This document shows, piece by piece, positions 16,358-25,234 of a DNA stretch of 64,000 nt. A program made the translations under genes and the position numbers. The stretch is from contig JAGBBP010000026.1 of NCBI GenBank assembly GCA_017938405.1, forward strand, positions 62,001-126,000. The letters run 5' to 3'. Origin of the DNA: Lachnospiraceae bacterium (GTDB lineage: Bacteria > Bacillota > Clostridia > Lachnospirales > Lachnospiraceae). The notes beneath the pieces are model-generated. The model worked only from the letters and a program-made list of their open reading frames with translations, was not told where the DNA came from and did not search any database. Positions within the stretch are counted from its first letter, which is position 1. The number at the start of each line of letters is the position of its first letter.

Positions 16358-17729
16358 TTTCTGTACTTAACATTCGATAATTTTTCCATTTGCCGGATAA
16401 GTAGTAGATGATACCCGGAACGGAGGTGCCGTAGGCCGCCAGTCCGTAGCCTAAGAAGAATCCGAACAGGCCTAAGTTCATGGCGATACCTAAAATATAA
16501 CTTAAACTGATACGAAGCACCACGCCGTCAAGTAAACCGAAAATCAGATTCAGCTTAGAATTACCGATGCCGTTCATTAATGCATTGGTACCGCGCATTA
16601 AAAGCATGCCCGGGAAACTGATAATTGCGGCAATGACGAACTGCTTGATATATTCCGGATTGATGACATCTTCTTCCCGCTTAAAGAAGCCGAACAGCTC
16701 TTCGGAGAAGAGGAGAAGAACAATCGTAAATACAGCATAGAAAATACCGCTGAAAATCAAAATCCAGTTTACGACGGAAGCGGCGCGCTTTTGCTTGTTT
16801 GCGGCCACGTTCTGACCAATCATGGAGCTTCCTGCCATGGTGAGGCCGTAGGTAATGCGGTTTACTACATCGTCAATTTTTACACCGGTACCGAAGGTAG
16901 AAGACGCAGTAACGTGTACCTGATTTACCAGAGAGTTTACGTACATCATGGAAAGATTGATGGCGGCACTTTGAATACCTAACGGAATACCCAAACGGCA
17001 TAAGTGCTTTGCTGCTGTTTTGTCCACAACAAAACTCTTTGCCTTAAAGTCAAAGCCGAAGGCTTCTTTTCTCTTATACAGATAAATCAAAGCGTAGATA
17101 AAAGCAACTGCCTGGCCTATAATCGTTGCCAGAGCGGCACCTGCGGTACCCATGTGGAAGTACTTTACAAACAGGATATCCAAAATCAGATTCAGGATAG
17201 AAGCAATCAATACGAAAATGAACGGACGCTTGGAATCGCCCATGCCGCGGAGTACTGCGGAAACCATGTTGTAACCGAAGGTAAACACGTTACCCAGGGT
17301 ACAGATGAGAAGATAGTTCCAGGCGTGACTTTTGGCTTCTATCGGGGTTTTTAACAAATTCAGCACCGGCATGCCGACAGTAACACCGATGACGGTTAAT
17401 ACGGCCGCCAAACCGAGCACAAGGGTAAACAAGGTACCGATGGCATTATTCAGTTCCTTTTTTCTTTGTGCGCCGATAAGCTGTGCAATATAAATCTGTC
17501 CGCCGTTGGAAAAGCCTAAGCCTACCATGGTCATAAACATAACAACGGTGCTGCCGTTGGTAACACCGGAAACGGCGTTGGTACCCAGCACCTGGCCTAC
17601 TACCAGCATATCTACCAGAGAGTAGACTACCTGCAGGGCATTGGATAACATAAACGGCAGGGAAAAGCGAATCAGGCTTTTCGGTACACTGCCGGTGGTG
17701 TAATCGGTAATTAATTTTGCGTTTGCCAT
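16344..17729 (-). CDS. MATE-family efflux transporter
   Basis: A 461-residue membrane protein with twelve hydrophobic helices in two similar halves, as in multidrug and toxin extrusion pumps driven by sodium or protons. Recognisable segments are SLPFMLSNALQVVYSLVDMLVVGQ at the start, PFIFVLIASILNLILDILFV mid-protein, and GRMNGIGN-like NALMNGIGNS in the second half. The start at 17729 is preferred because AAAGGAG lies upstream, although its spacing of 14 nt is long. The gene has its own promoter at 17846-17873. The substrate is unknown. Confidence 0.9.
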   Translation of the reverse strand: MANAKLITDYTTGSVPKSLIRFSLPFMLSNALQVVYSLVDMLVVGQVLGTNAVSGVTNGSTVVMFMTMVGLGFSNGGQIYIAQLIGAQRKKELNNAIGTLFTLVLGLAAVLTVIGVTVGMPVLNLLKTPIEAKSHAWNYLLICTLGNVFTFGYNMVSAVLRGMGDSKRPFIFVLIASILNLILDILFVKYFHMGTAGAALATIIGQAVAFIYALIYLYKRKEAFGFDFKAKSFVVDKTAAKHLCRLGIPLGIQSAAINLSMMYVNSLVNQVHVTASSTFGTGVKIDDVVNRITYGLTMAGSSMIGQNVAANKQKRAASVVNWILIFSGIFYAVFTIVLLLFSEELFGFFKREEDVINPEYIKQFVIAAIISFPGMLLMRGTNALMNGIGNSKLNLIFGLLDGVVLRISLSYILGIAMNLGLFGFFLGYGLAAYGTSVPGIIYYLSGKWKNYRMLSTEKKEA

Positions 17730-17821
17730 AAGCGTATATGTAACTCCTTTACTATGAAGCATTGTATTTGCTGTGGGAGGGTGCGAATGCATTGCGACGC
17801 TATTGTCCCTGTGCAAAAAGA

Positions 17822-17873
17822 AAAAAGGGGAAGCCCCTTTTTCTTATTATACGTGGTTTTTTGGGGATGTCAA
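17822..17873 (-). promoter_or_regulatory. MATE gene promoter with hairpin at the 5' end of the transcript
   Basis: On the minus strand TTGACA (17868-17873) and TATAAT (17846-17851) are separated by 16 nt. The transcript would begin directly with a GGGG-CTT-CCCC hairpin flanked by A and T runs. That hairpin is too close to the start to act as an ordinary terminator; it may stabilise the 5' end or serve transcripts of the opposite strand. Confidence 0.65.
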
Positions 17874-17969
17874 GAAAAAGAAGGGAGTAAATTAGAAATT
17901 TAATTTATTCAGAAAAAGGGGTATTGCCCGGTGATGGAGTGAAATGTGATAAATTTTATTTAAAAACAG

Positions 17970-18023
17970 TTGACGGCATAACAATGTTATGTTAATATGA
18001 GAGTAAGACGTAACAATGTTACG
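17970..18023 (+). promoter_or_regulatory. Promoter with two identical-core operators upstream of the DUF4004 gene
   Basis: TTGACG (17970-17975) and TAATAT (17993-17998) are 17 nt apart. The palindrome CATAACAATGTTATG (17977-17991) fills the spacer, and CGTAACAATGTTACG (18009-18023) sits just before the ribosome site. Both share TAACAATGTTA and lie 32 bp centre to centre. Confidence 0.85.
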
Positions 18024-18036
18024 AAAGGAGGTACGT

Positions 18037-18411
18037 ATGGGAGAAGAGTTGATTTCCAAAAAAGAATTGCTGGAACGTTACGGCATTTCTTACGGAGCGT
18101 TGTACCGATGGAAACGAAAGGGGCTGATTCCGGAGGACTGGTTTTTGAAGAAGGCCACAGTGACCGGTCAGGAGACTTTTTTTCCGAAGGAATTGATTTG
18201 TGAGCGGGTGGAACTGATTCAGAACCAGAAGGATGATTTTTCCCTGGATGAATTGTCCAAGCAGTTTCACGAAGAGTCGGAAGCAAAGGCGGTGCTGACG
18301 GTGAAAACTTTGTACGGAGACAAGACCTTTTACGTAAACGAGATACAGCAGGTGCTCCTTGATAACGGCAAGGGTGAGGTAAAGGATATTACGAAAGAGA
18401 TTTTGAGTTAA
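18037..18411 (+). CDS. DUF4004 (YhbD-like) MerR-type DNA-binding protein
   Basis: A 124-residue protein. The start at 18037 follows GGAGGTACGT. The N-terminal half reads [32 protein letters not shown], a MerR-like helix-turn-helix typical of the DUF4004/YhbD family, followed by GQETFFPKE. The C-terminal half is acidic and helical. In Bacillus subtilis yhbD sits next to the bactofilin genes yhbE and yhbF; here too the next gene is bactofilin-like. The double palindrome in its promoter suggests that it represses its own operon. The start overlaps the downstream operator region. Confidence 0.85.
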   Translation: MGEELISKKELLERYGISYGALYRWKRKGLIPEDWFLKKATVTGQETFFPKELICERVELIQNQKDDFSLDELSKQFHEESEAKAVLTVKTLYGDKTFYVNEIQQVLLDNGKGEVKDITKEILS

Positions 18412-18485
18412 GCGAGAATGTACAATGAATTTGCATTATCGGTAGAGAAGGTGCCGGTAGGAAGAGAAAGAGAGGAGATTTTATT

Positions 18486-19223
18486 ATGGATTTAAACATT
18501 TCGGGAAGTGGACAAATTATGCCGGGAGAGTATGACACCATAAGGGTGAGTGGAAGCGGAAGATTAGAGGGGACGGTGCGTTGCCAGAATCTTTTCACCT
18601 CCGGGTCGGTTGGCGGAAACAGTGTAGAGTGCAAAAACGATATCAATACATCGGGAAGCTGTAATTTCTCCGGAGACATCAGTACAGGGAATTTGATTGT
18701 GTCCGGCGGATCTTCCTTTGGAGGAAATGTAGAAGCCCGGGATAAAATAGCGGTATCCGGTGGCTCTTCGTTCAAGAGGGATGTAAAATGCAAACAGCTG
18801 CGATTATCCGGAGGCAGCAAAATCGGCGGTGATGTGGAAGCAGAGCTTGTAAAGATTCGTGGGGCCGTGGATTGTGTGGGCCTCATGAATGCGGAAGAAA
18901 TCGATATTGAGTACGAAAGAGGAATGGAAATCGGCAGCATCGGTGGTAGCAAAATTGTGATTTACAAGCGTCACGGAGAAGTGAAAAAGAAGAAGTTTCG
19001 CTTGCCGTTGTTCTCTTCCTTAATAAAGAAGTCCACCGTGGATACCGTGGTGGTAAAGAATTCCATCGAAGGGGATGAAATTGCACTGGAAGGTGTAGTA
19101 TGTCCGCGGGTATCCGGTCGTGTGGTTGCCATCGGCGCAGATTGCGAGATTGAGCTGGTGCAGTACAGCGAGCAGGTAGAGGTTTCACCGGAAGCAAAGG
19201 TGGGACGGACGGAGCGAATCTAA
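18486..19223 (+). CDS. Bactofilin-like polymer-forming protein (YhbE/YhbF type)
   Basis: A 245-residue protein made of short beta-helix turns with repeated G-(S/N)-(hydrophobic) patterns (ISGSGQIMPG, VSGSGRLEGTV, SGGSSFGGNVEA, SGGSSFKRDV, SGGSKIGGDVEA). Bactofilins polymerise without nucleotides and act in cell shape or, in B. subtilis BacE/BacF, in flagellar assembly. There is no signal peptide. A basic stretch (HGEVKKKKFRL) interrupts the repeats near residue 165, and a second set of beta turns ends the protein. Its pairing with the DUF4004 regulator supports the call. Confidence 0.85.
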   Translation: MDLNISGSGQIMPGEYDTIRVSGSGRLEGTVRCQNLFTSGSVGGNSVECKNDINTSGSCNFSGDISTGNLIVSGGSSFGGNVEARDKIAVSGGSSFKRDVKCKQLRLSGGSKIGGDVEAELVKIRGAVDCVGLMNAEEIDIEYERGMEIGSIGGSKIVIYKRHGEVKKKKFRLPLFSSLIKKSTVDTVVVKNSIEGDEIALEGVVCPRVSGRVVAIGADCEIELVQYSEQVEVSPEAKVGRTERI

Positions 19224-19350
19224 AACAAGTGTTGTGCATATATACTGCGGCGGTCGCGGAAAGCGAAGCGGATCGCACGAATTTCGCAACTGACATCAAG
19301 AAATTGCTTTTCCGGTTGTGTTATCCTTGGGACGAAAGGAGGGAACCGGC

Positions 19351-20259
19351 TTGTACGAATGGAACGAGACGATACAGCGCATGATTGACTGGATTGAGGC
19401 ACATTTGACGGAGAACCCGAGCCTTCTTCAAATGTCGGAGGAAATCGGATATTCGCCCTATTATGTGTCTACAAAATTTCACGAGATTGTGGGAATGACG
19501 GTAAAGAATTACATTGCGGGACGGCGTCTTGCCATGGCGACTCTGGAAATTCGGGATACAAAAGAACGGATTCTGGATATCGCAGTGAAATACGGCTATT
19601 CTTCCCAGGAAGCTCTGACGAGGGCTTTTGTGAGTGCCTACGGGTGTACACCGGCGGCCTATCGGAAGAAACCTGTACCGGTACGTCTGGCCAATTTACA
19701 AGTGGTATTCTTCCCTGAACATTACACGAATAAAGGAGAACCGACCATGAATACAACAGCATTAACAGAAGCACGGGTACGGGTAGAACATATTCCGGCC
19801 CACAAATATATCGGAATCTGGGATATCGAAGCATCGGATTACGGAAAGTTCTGGAGTCGTCACGATTGTGATGCGGTATGCGGTATCATCGACAGCATGA
19901 GCCACGTATCCCACCCGATTGTGACCGGACATACCGCCGGATGGTTTTATGAGAACGGAAAGAAGGGTTACTTCTACGGATTTGGTGTGCCGGAGGATTA
20001 TGCCGGCGAAATTCCGGAGGGCTTTGAAATGAGAAGCATCCCAGCCAGCGATTATCTGGTATTCTATCACCCGCCGTTTGATTTCTTAAAGGACAATGGA
20101 GAGGTCATGGGCAGAGTGGAAGGCCTTGCCTGGAATTATGACCCGGCCAAGCATGGAAACGTGTGCTACGAGTGGAATGAAGAGGCTTGTCAGGATTATC
20201 AGAGACATTACCCGGAGGGCATCGGGTATGAGGTATTAAGACCGGTGAAGAGGAAGTAG
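19351..20259 (+). CDS. AraC-family regulator with GyrI-like effector domain
   Basis: A 302-residue regulator starting with TTG at 19351, chosen because AAAGGAGGG (19336-19344) lies at the right distance. Residues 1-110 hold two AraC helix-turn-helix units (LLQMSEEIGYSPYYVSTKFHEIVG and ILDIAVKYGYSSQEALTRAFVSAYG). From about residue 130 a GyrI-like/SOUL effector-binding domain follows (RVRVEHIPAHKYIGIWDIEA...PASDYLVFYHP). Rob- and SoxS-like regulators of this build respond to small hydrophobic compounds. A terminator follows. Confidence 0.88.
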   Translation: MYEWNETIQRMIDWIEAHLTENPSLLQMSEEIGYSPYYVSTKFHEIVGMTVKNYIAGRRLAMATLEIRDTKERILDIAVKYGYSSQEALTRAFVSAYGCTPAAYRKKPVPVRLANLQVVFFPEHYTNKGEPTMNTTALTEARVRVEHIPAHKYIGIWDIEASDYGKFWSRHDCDAVCGIIDSMSHVSHPIVTGHTAGWFYENGKKGYFYGFGVPEDYAGEIPEGFEMRSIPASDYLVFYHPPFDFLKDNGEVMGRVEGLAWNYDPAKHGNVCYEWNEEACQDYQRHYPEGIGYEVLRPVKRK

Positions 20260-20270
20260 ATAAGAGAAGG

Positions 20271-20298
20271 TAAGCCGCGCATTCCTGCGCGGCTTATG
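20271..20298 (+). terminator. Terminator after the AraC-family gene
   Basis: AAGCCGCGCA and TGCGCGGCTT form a 10-bp stem with a TTCC loop, followed by ATGGTTTTAT. Confidence 0.8.
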
Positions 20299-20389
20299 GT
20301 TTTATAGGGCATTGCTTTGCTAAGAATAATTCCAAGCGGCGGATTAGAAAAGTATTTGTGTTTCTATACTTTGTTCGCAGGAACAGATA

Positions 20390-20887
20390 TTACTTGGCTT
20401 GCATGGAATTCTTTCGATTTTCACGAATTACGATTCCCCACAAAAGAACAAGGCCCAGAACTCCGATTCCTAACCATAAACCATCGCTTCTTAAAAAACT
20501 ATCTTCCGGTAATTTAGGAAATACAATATATCCAACCATAATACTTAACGCAAATACCATGGTTCCTATGAATGTTACGATGCACTTACGTTTCACTACT
20601 GATTTCTTCTCAGCTTTCGCATAATCTGCGACTTTTTGCAAAGTCTCTTTCTCTTCTTTTTTCATAATCTCACTTTTCCTTTCACCATCAATAATTTCTT
20701 TGATGTCAACTTCATAGTAATCAGCCAGTTCGACTAAAATACCTAACTCTGGCATCGTATTACCATTCTCCCAACGAGACACACTTCGGGAAGAAACACC
20801 AAACTTTTCTGCCAGTTGTTCTTGTGTCAGTTCCTTTTCTTTGCGTAATTCTCTTAGAAAACCACCGATTTTAATCTGGTCTATCAT
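20390..20887 (-). CDS. XRE regulator fused to a C-terminal membrane domain
   Basis: A 165-residue protein. The start at 20887 follows AAAGGAG. Residues 1-65 form an XRE helix-turn-helix (IGGFLRELRKEKELTQEQLA...GVSSRSVSRWENGN). A charged linker follows, then two hydrophobic helices (IVTFIGTMVFALSIMVGYIVF and GLWLGIGVLGLVLLWGIVI). It is a membrane-tethered relative of the small XRE regulator at 8 kb, where the helix-turn-helix and membrane parts are separate genes. The target is unknown. Confidence 0.85.
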   Translation of the reverse strand: MIDQIKIGGFLRELRKEKELTQEQLAEKFGVSSRSVSRWENGNTMPELGILVELADYYEVDIKEIIDGERKSEIMKKEEKETLQKVADYAKAEKKSVVKRKCIVTFIGTMVFALSIMVGYIVFPKLPEDSFLRSDGLWLGIGVLGLVLLWGIVIRENRKNSMQAK

Positions 20888-21211
20888 TTCGCTTTCTCCT
20901 TTCATTGCCTATTATCCCTAAAATGACATTAGAAAACCACGTCACAAAGTGAAAAATGACGTATTTTCCACTAGACAATTGTGTCTTATCAGCATACTTT
21001 ACTCTCTCGCTCGGCAAAATCTTGGAAAACAAGGTTATCCAAGGCTTGCGTACACGCAGAGCTCTGCAAGGCTCATTATACCATATAATTTGTTCCGGTG
21101 TATACGTATTTTATTTCTTTCTTGCCCCTGCAAAATAGGGGCATCGGCTCTGGCTTCTTCATGATTCGTACCAATAGTTCCGAAGAGGATTAGAGTGAAA
21201 ACCCGGATTTC

Positions 21212-21587
21212 TCTGCGCGGCGGCTCGGGCGTGGCGGATTCTTATACGCAATAGGAAAGGTAGTTTAAACCAATGGAAAGCCCCTATATAATCGGATTTT
21301 TGCATTCCCGAAGGGTCGCGCCTCGCGACAGAGTCGCTCGGTCGCGGGCGCGTTCGCATGTCCGAGCACCATCTGATGCTCGCATGCTCACTTTGCCAAC
21401 GCGGAATTTAGCGCAGTCGAAATCACCTCCTAGAAAAGACTGGGCGCGAGGTCGCTCCCGAGCGTCCTAGTCGTTCTTGGAGGAAGTTTGACGGAGCGTT
21501 GCGACAGCAAAAAGGAGATTCTATATGGGCACTTCATCGGGCTCAGAAAATCTTGCCCCTGCGTATAAGAACGGGAAGCCGCGCAGA
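21212..21587. ncRNA. Large nested-palindrome element between the XRE gene and hndD
   Basis: Most of the 751-bp gap has no gene. From 21212 to 21587 it is nested: TCTGCGCGGC (21212-21221) pairs with GCCGCGCAGA (21578-21587), CTTATACGCA (21241-21250) with TGCGTATAAG (21560-21569), and TTTTTGC then GTCGC (21297-21319) with GCGAC then GCAAAAA (21501-21513). A further domain (about 21428-21487) pairs CCTCC..AGAA..GACT with AGTC.TTCT..GGAGG. The 5' arm carries TCGGGCGTGGCGGATTCTT, almost identical to the arm at 41.1 kb. The strand is not determined. The rest of the gap (20888-21211) shows only the XRE gene's upstream region and a TGCCCCT/AGGGGCA hairpin. Confidence 0.55.
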
Positions 21588-21592
21588 ACAAA

Positions 21593-21615
21593 GGACCCGC
21601 GCAATGCGCGGGTCC
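21593..21615 (-). terminator. Terminator of the hydrogenase operon
   Basis: GGACCCGCGC and GCGCGGGTCC form a GC-rich stem; on the minus strand it is followed by TTTGTT. Confidence 0.8.
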
Positions 21616-21638
21616 CTCAGAAACCTTTCGGCTAAATC

Positions 21639-23390
21639 TTACAGATTATGAATCTTTCTCTTTACGTAGGTCGTATGGAGAAGCTCATGAGCCTTGTGGC
21701 TACCCGGCTCGCCGAGATAGCTCTTGTAAAGCTCCTTCACATCCGGATTCTCGTGAGAGAAGCGGAGGGTGTTAGCTGCATCGTAATCGTAGAGAGCCTT
21801 AGCACGTACGGCACGGATATCCGTGAAGTTACGTACGGATGCGTCAACCTGCGGCTGACCGCCACCGTTTACACAACCGCCCGGGCAACCCATGATCTCG
21901 ATGAAGTGGTAGTTAGCTTCACCGTTCTGAACCTTGGTAAGAAGTTCCTTCGCGTTCTTTAAGCCGGAAGCAACTGCAACGTTAACCTTCATGCCTGCAA
22001 CTTCGTAGGTAGCTTCCTTGATACCTTCGGTACCACGAACCTCGGTGAACTCGATCGGAGTGCCGTCCTTCTCACCGGTAAGCTTCCAAACTGCGGTACG
22101 GAGAGCAGCCTCCATAACACCGCCGGTAGCACCGAAGATTACTGCAGCACCGGTACCGGAACCTAACGGAGAGTCGAACTCTTCATCCGGAAGGGTGTTG
22201 AAGGTGATGCCGAGACGCTTAATGAGTCTTGCAAGCTCTCTGGTGGTGATGGAAATATCAACATCAGCTACGCCTGCTGCGTTCTGATCGTCACGACCGA
22301 TCTCGAACTTCTTAGCGGTACACGGCATTACGCTGACAGATACGATATCGTTCTTGTCAATGCCTTCCTTCTCAGCGTAGTAGGTCTTAAGCACAGCACC
22401 GAACATCTGCTGCGGAGACTTACAGGAAGAAAGGTTCTCGGTCATATCCGGGAAGTAGTGCTCACAGTACTTAATCCAGCCCGGAGAACAGGAAGTGATG
22501 AGCGGTAATACGCCACCGTTCTGTACACGGTCAAGGAACTCGTGAGACTCTTCCATGATGGTAAGGTCTGCAGAGAAGTTGGTATCGAATACCTTATCAA
22601 AGCCGATACGGCGAAGTGCAGCAGCCATCTTGCCCTGTACACCGGTTCCCATCGGGTAACCGAACTCTTCGCCGAGAGCAGCACGTACAGCCGGAGCAAC
22701 CTGAACGAATACCTTCTTGTTCGGGTCTGCGATTGCAGCGAGAACTTCATCGGTGGAATCCTTCTCGTAAAGAGCACCGGTCGGACATACAGCGATACAC
22801 TGACCACAGGATACACAAGCGGTATCGCCGAGGCCCATATCGAATGCGGATGCAATGTTGGTCTTGAAACCACGCTCGTTAGCGCCGATTACGCCAACGC
22901 CCTGTACCTTTTCACAGACAGCGGAACATCTGCGGCAAAGGATACACTTGTTGTTATCACGAACCATATGAACAGCGCTGGTGTCTAACTCGTAGGTGTT
23001 TACTTCGCCATCATAAACGTTCTCACACTCTACCTTTAAGTCCTTACAGAGCTTCTGTAATTCACAGTTGCCGCTGCGTACGCAGGAGAGACACTTTCTG
23101 TCATGGTTGGAAAGAATAAGTTCCAAAGTCTTTCTTCTGGAATCTAATACCTTCGGAGTATTCGTAAATACTTCCATACCCTCGTTTACCGGGTATACAC
23201 AGGAAGCTACAAGGCTTCTTGCGCCTTTTACTTCTACCACACAAATACGGCAAGCGCCGATTGCGTTAATATCCTTTAAGTAGCAAAGCGTCGGAATCTC
23301 GATGTGAGCGATTCTTGCTGCCTCTAAGATAGTAGCGCCCTTTGGTGCGGTAACGGTCATACCATTAATCTTTAAAGTAACGGTTTCCAT
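21639..23390 (-). CDS. hndD: [FeFe] hydrogenase catalytic subunit of the NAD(P)-linked complex
   Basis: A 583-residue iron-only hydrogenase that makes or oxidises hydrogen, exchanging electrons with NADH and ferredoxin in the complex. The N-terminus has a plant-type [2Fe-2S] fold with the C-x3-C-x2-C pattern in INAIGACRICVVE, then a His/Cys [4Fe-4S] site (HDRKCLSCVRSGNC) and two ferredoxin clusters (CILCRRCSAVCEKV, CVSCGQCIAVCP). The H-cluster motifs are complete: TSCSPGWIKYCE, MPCTAKKFEI, and MGCPGGCVNGGGQP with the small-subunit-like domain after it. The length fits group A trimeric enzymes. It is the last gene of the operon and is followed by a terminator. Confidence 0.95.
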   Translation of the reverse strand: METVTLKINGMTVTAPKGATILEAARIAHIEIPTLCYLKDINAIGACRICVVEVKGARSLVASCVYPVNEGMEVFTNTPKVLDSRRKTLELILSNHDRKCLSCVRSGNCELQKLCKDLKVECENVYDGEVNTYELDTSAVHMVRDNNKCILCRRCSAVCEKVQGVGVIGANERGFKTNIASAFDMGLGDTACVSCGQCIAVCPTGALYEKDSTDEVLAAIADPNKKVFVQVAPAVRAALGEEFGYPMGTGVQGKMAAALRRIGFDKVFDTNFSADLTIMEESHEFLDRVQNGGVLPLITSCSPGWIKYCEHYFPDMTENLSSCKSPQQMFGAVLKTYYAEKEGIDKNDIVSVSVMPCTAKKFEIGRDDQNAAGVADVDISITTRELARLIKRLGITFNTLPDEEFDSPLGSGTGAAVIFGATGGVMEAALRTAVWKLTGEKDGTPIEFTEVRGTEGIKEATYEVAGMKVNVAVASGLKNAKELLTKVQNGEANYHFIEIMGCPGGCVNGGGQPQVDASVRNFTDIRAVRAKALYDYDAANTLRFSHENPDVKELYKSYLGEPGSHKAHELLHTTYVKRKIHNL

Positions 23391-23422
23391 GTTTTACCTC
23401 CAATTCAAATTAAGTCAGTAAC

Positions 23423-25219
23423 TTACTTCTTAGAAATAGCGCCAAACTTACAGTTCTCGATACATACGCCACACTTTACGCACTTGCTGGTATCGATAAC
23501 ATGCGGCTCCTTAACGGTACCGGAAATAGCACCAGCCGGACACTTTCTAGCACAAAGGGTACAACCCTTACACTTATCCGGATCGATAACGAAGGATAAG
23601 AGATCCTTACATACGCCGGCCGGACATCTCTTCTCAACAACGTGAGCGATGTACTCGTCCTTGAAGTAACGTAAGGTGGAAAGTACCGGGTTCGGAGCGG
23701 TCTGGCCGAGACCACATAAGGAGTTATCCTTAATGTAGTAGCAGAGCTCTTCTAACTTATCGAGATCCTCAAGAGTAGCCTGACCCTTGGTAATCTTGTC
23801 TAACATCTCATAGAGACGCTTGGTACCGATACGGCACGGAGTACACTTACCACAGGACTCGTCAACGGTGAACTCAAGGAAGAACTTCGCGATATCAACC
23901 ATACAGTTGTCTTCGTCCATAACGATAAGTCCGCCGGAACCCATCATGGAACCGAGAGCGATGAGGTTATCGTAGTCAATCGGAACATCGAAGTGTTCAG
24001 CCGGGATACATCCGCCGGACGGACCACCGGTCTGAGCTGCCTTAAACTTCTTGCCGTTCGGGATACCGCCACCGATATCTTCAACAACCGTACGAAGGGT
24101 AGTACCCATCGGGATTTCTACAAGACCGGTGTTCTTAATCTTACCGCCGAGAGCGAATACCTTGGTACCCTTACTCTTCTCGGTACCCATGGAAGCGAAC
24201 CAATCGGCACCGTTTAAGATGATCTGCGGAATATTTGCGTAGGTTTCTACGTTATTTAATACGGTAGGCTTATCGAAGAGACCCTTTTCAGCCGGGAACG
24301 GCGGTCTCGGCTTCGGCTCACCACGGTTACCTTCGATGGAGGTCATAAGAGCGGTCTCCTCACCACATACGAATGCACCTGCACCGAGACGAAGCTCTAA
24401 GTCGAAATCAAAGCCGGTTTCGAAAATGTTCTTGCCGAGTAAGCCATACTCTCTAGCCTGCTTAATTGCAATGTTCAAACGATCTACAGCAATCGGGTAC
24501 TCTGCACGAACGTAGATGTAACCCTGGTTAGCGCCGATGGCGTAACCTGCGATAGCCATAGCCTCGATTAATGCGTGCGGGTCGCCCTCAAGAACGGAAC
24601 GATCCATGAATGCACCCGGGTCACCCTCGTCGGCGTTACAAGCAACATACTTCTGGCCGCCCTTTACAAGGTCCTTTGCCAGCTGCCACTTTCTACCGGT
24701 CGGGAATCCGCCGCCGCCTCGTCCGCGAAGGCCGGAATCTAAGATGCACTTAATAACATCATCCGGGGTCATCTCGGTAAGAACCTTACCAAGTGCCTCG
24801 TAACCGCGGGTACCGATGTACTCCTCGATATTCTCCGGATTGATAACACCACAGTTACGAAGAGCAATACGATGCTGCTTCTTGTAGAAGTCGGTCTCAT
24901 GAAGCGGCTTTAAAGCCTCCTCATTTTCCTGAACGGTATCTTCGTAAACATACTTCTTAACTACACGACCCTTTAACAGGTGCTCGGAAACGATTTCCGG
25001 GATGTACTCCGGCTTCACCATGGAATAGAAGGTTGCTTCCGGATATACGATAACGATCGGGCCGAGAGCACAGAGACCGTGACAACCGGTCTGTACTACG
25101 GAAACTTCTTCAGCAAGGCCGTTCTTTGCGATTTCCTCTTTTAAAAGATCGAAAATCTGAAGGCTGCCGGAGGAAGTACAACCGGTTCCGCCGCATACTA
25201 ATACATGTGAACGATACAT
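23423..25219 (-). CDS. hndC: NADH-binding flavoprotein subunit of the hydrogenase complex (NuoF-like)
   Basis: A 598-residue subunit. An N-terminal thioredoxin-like [2Fe-2S] domain (Cys in VCGGTGC and TGCHGLC) is followed by a NuoF core with the FMN/NADH glycine loop GRGGGGFPTGRKW, the NADH segment GAGAFVCGEETALMTSIEG, and the [4Fe-4S] motif SCGKCTPCR. It ends with two ferredoxin motifs (CKGCTLCARKCP and CVKCGVCIENC). It carries electrons between NAD(H) and the hydrogenase subunit, possibly with flavin-based bifurcation as in related HydABC complexes. Whether this complex bifurcates cannot be read from sequence by eye. Confidence 0.95.
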   Translation of the reverse strand: MYRSHVLVCGGTGCTSSGSLQIFDLLKEEIAKNGLAEEVSVVQTGCHGLCALGPIVIVYPEATFYSMVKPEYIPEIVSEHLLKGRVVKKYVYEDTVQENEEALKPLHETDFYKKQHRIALRNCGVINPENIEEYIGTRGYEALGKVLTEMTPDDVIKCILDSGLRGRGGGGFPTGRKWQLAKDLVKGGQKYVACNADEGDPGAFMDRSVLEGDPHALIEAMAIAGYAIGANQGYIYVRAEYPIAVDRLNIAIKQAREYGLLGKNIFETGFDFDLELRLGAGAFVCGEETALMTSIEGNRGEPKPRPPFPAEKGLFDKPTVLNNVETYANIPQIILNGADWFASMGTEKSKGTKVFALGGKIKNTGLVEIPMGTTLRTVVEDIGGGIPNGKKFKAAQTGGPSGGCIPAEHFDVPIDYDNLIALGSMMGSGGLIVMDEDNCMVDIAKFFLEFTVDESCGKCTPCRIGTKRLYEMLDKITKGQATLEDLDKLEELCYYIKDNSLCGLGQTAPNPVLSTLRYFKDEYIAHVVEKRCPAGVCKDLLSFVIDPDKCKGCTLCARKCPAGAISGTVKEPHVIDTSKCVKCGVCIENCKFGAISKK

Positions 25220-25234
25220 AATAATTCTTCCTCC

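Noticed and set aside
20888..21211. A riboswitch or tRNA in the XRE-hndD gap
   Set aside because: No cloverleaf or known aptamer consensus was recognised by eye; only simple hairpins and the nested element were seen.
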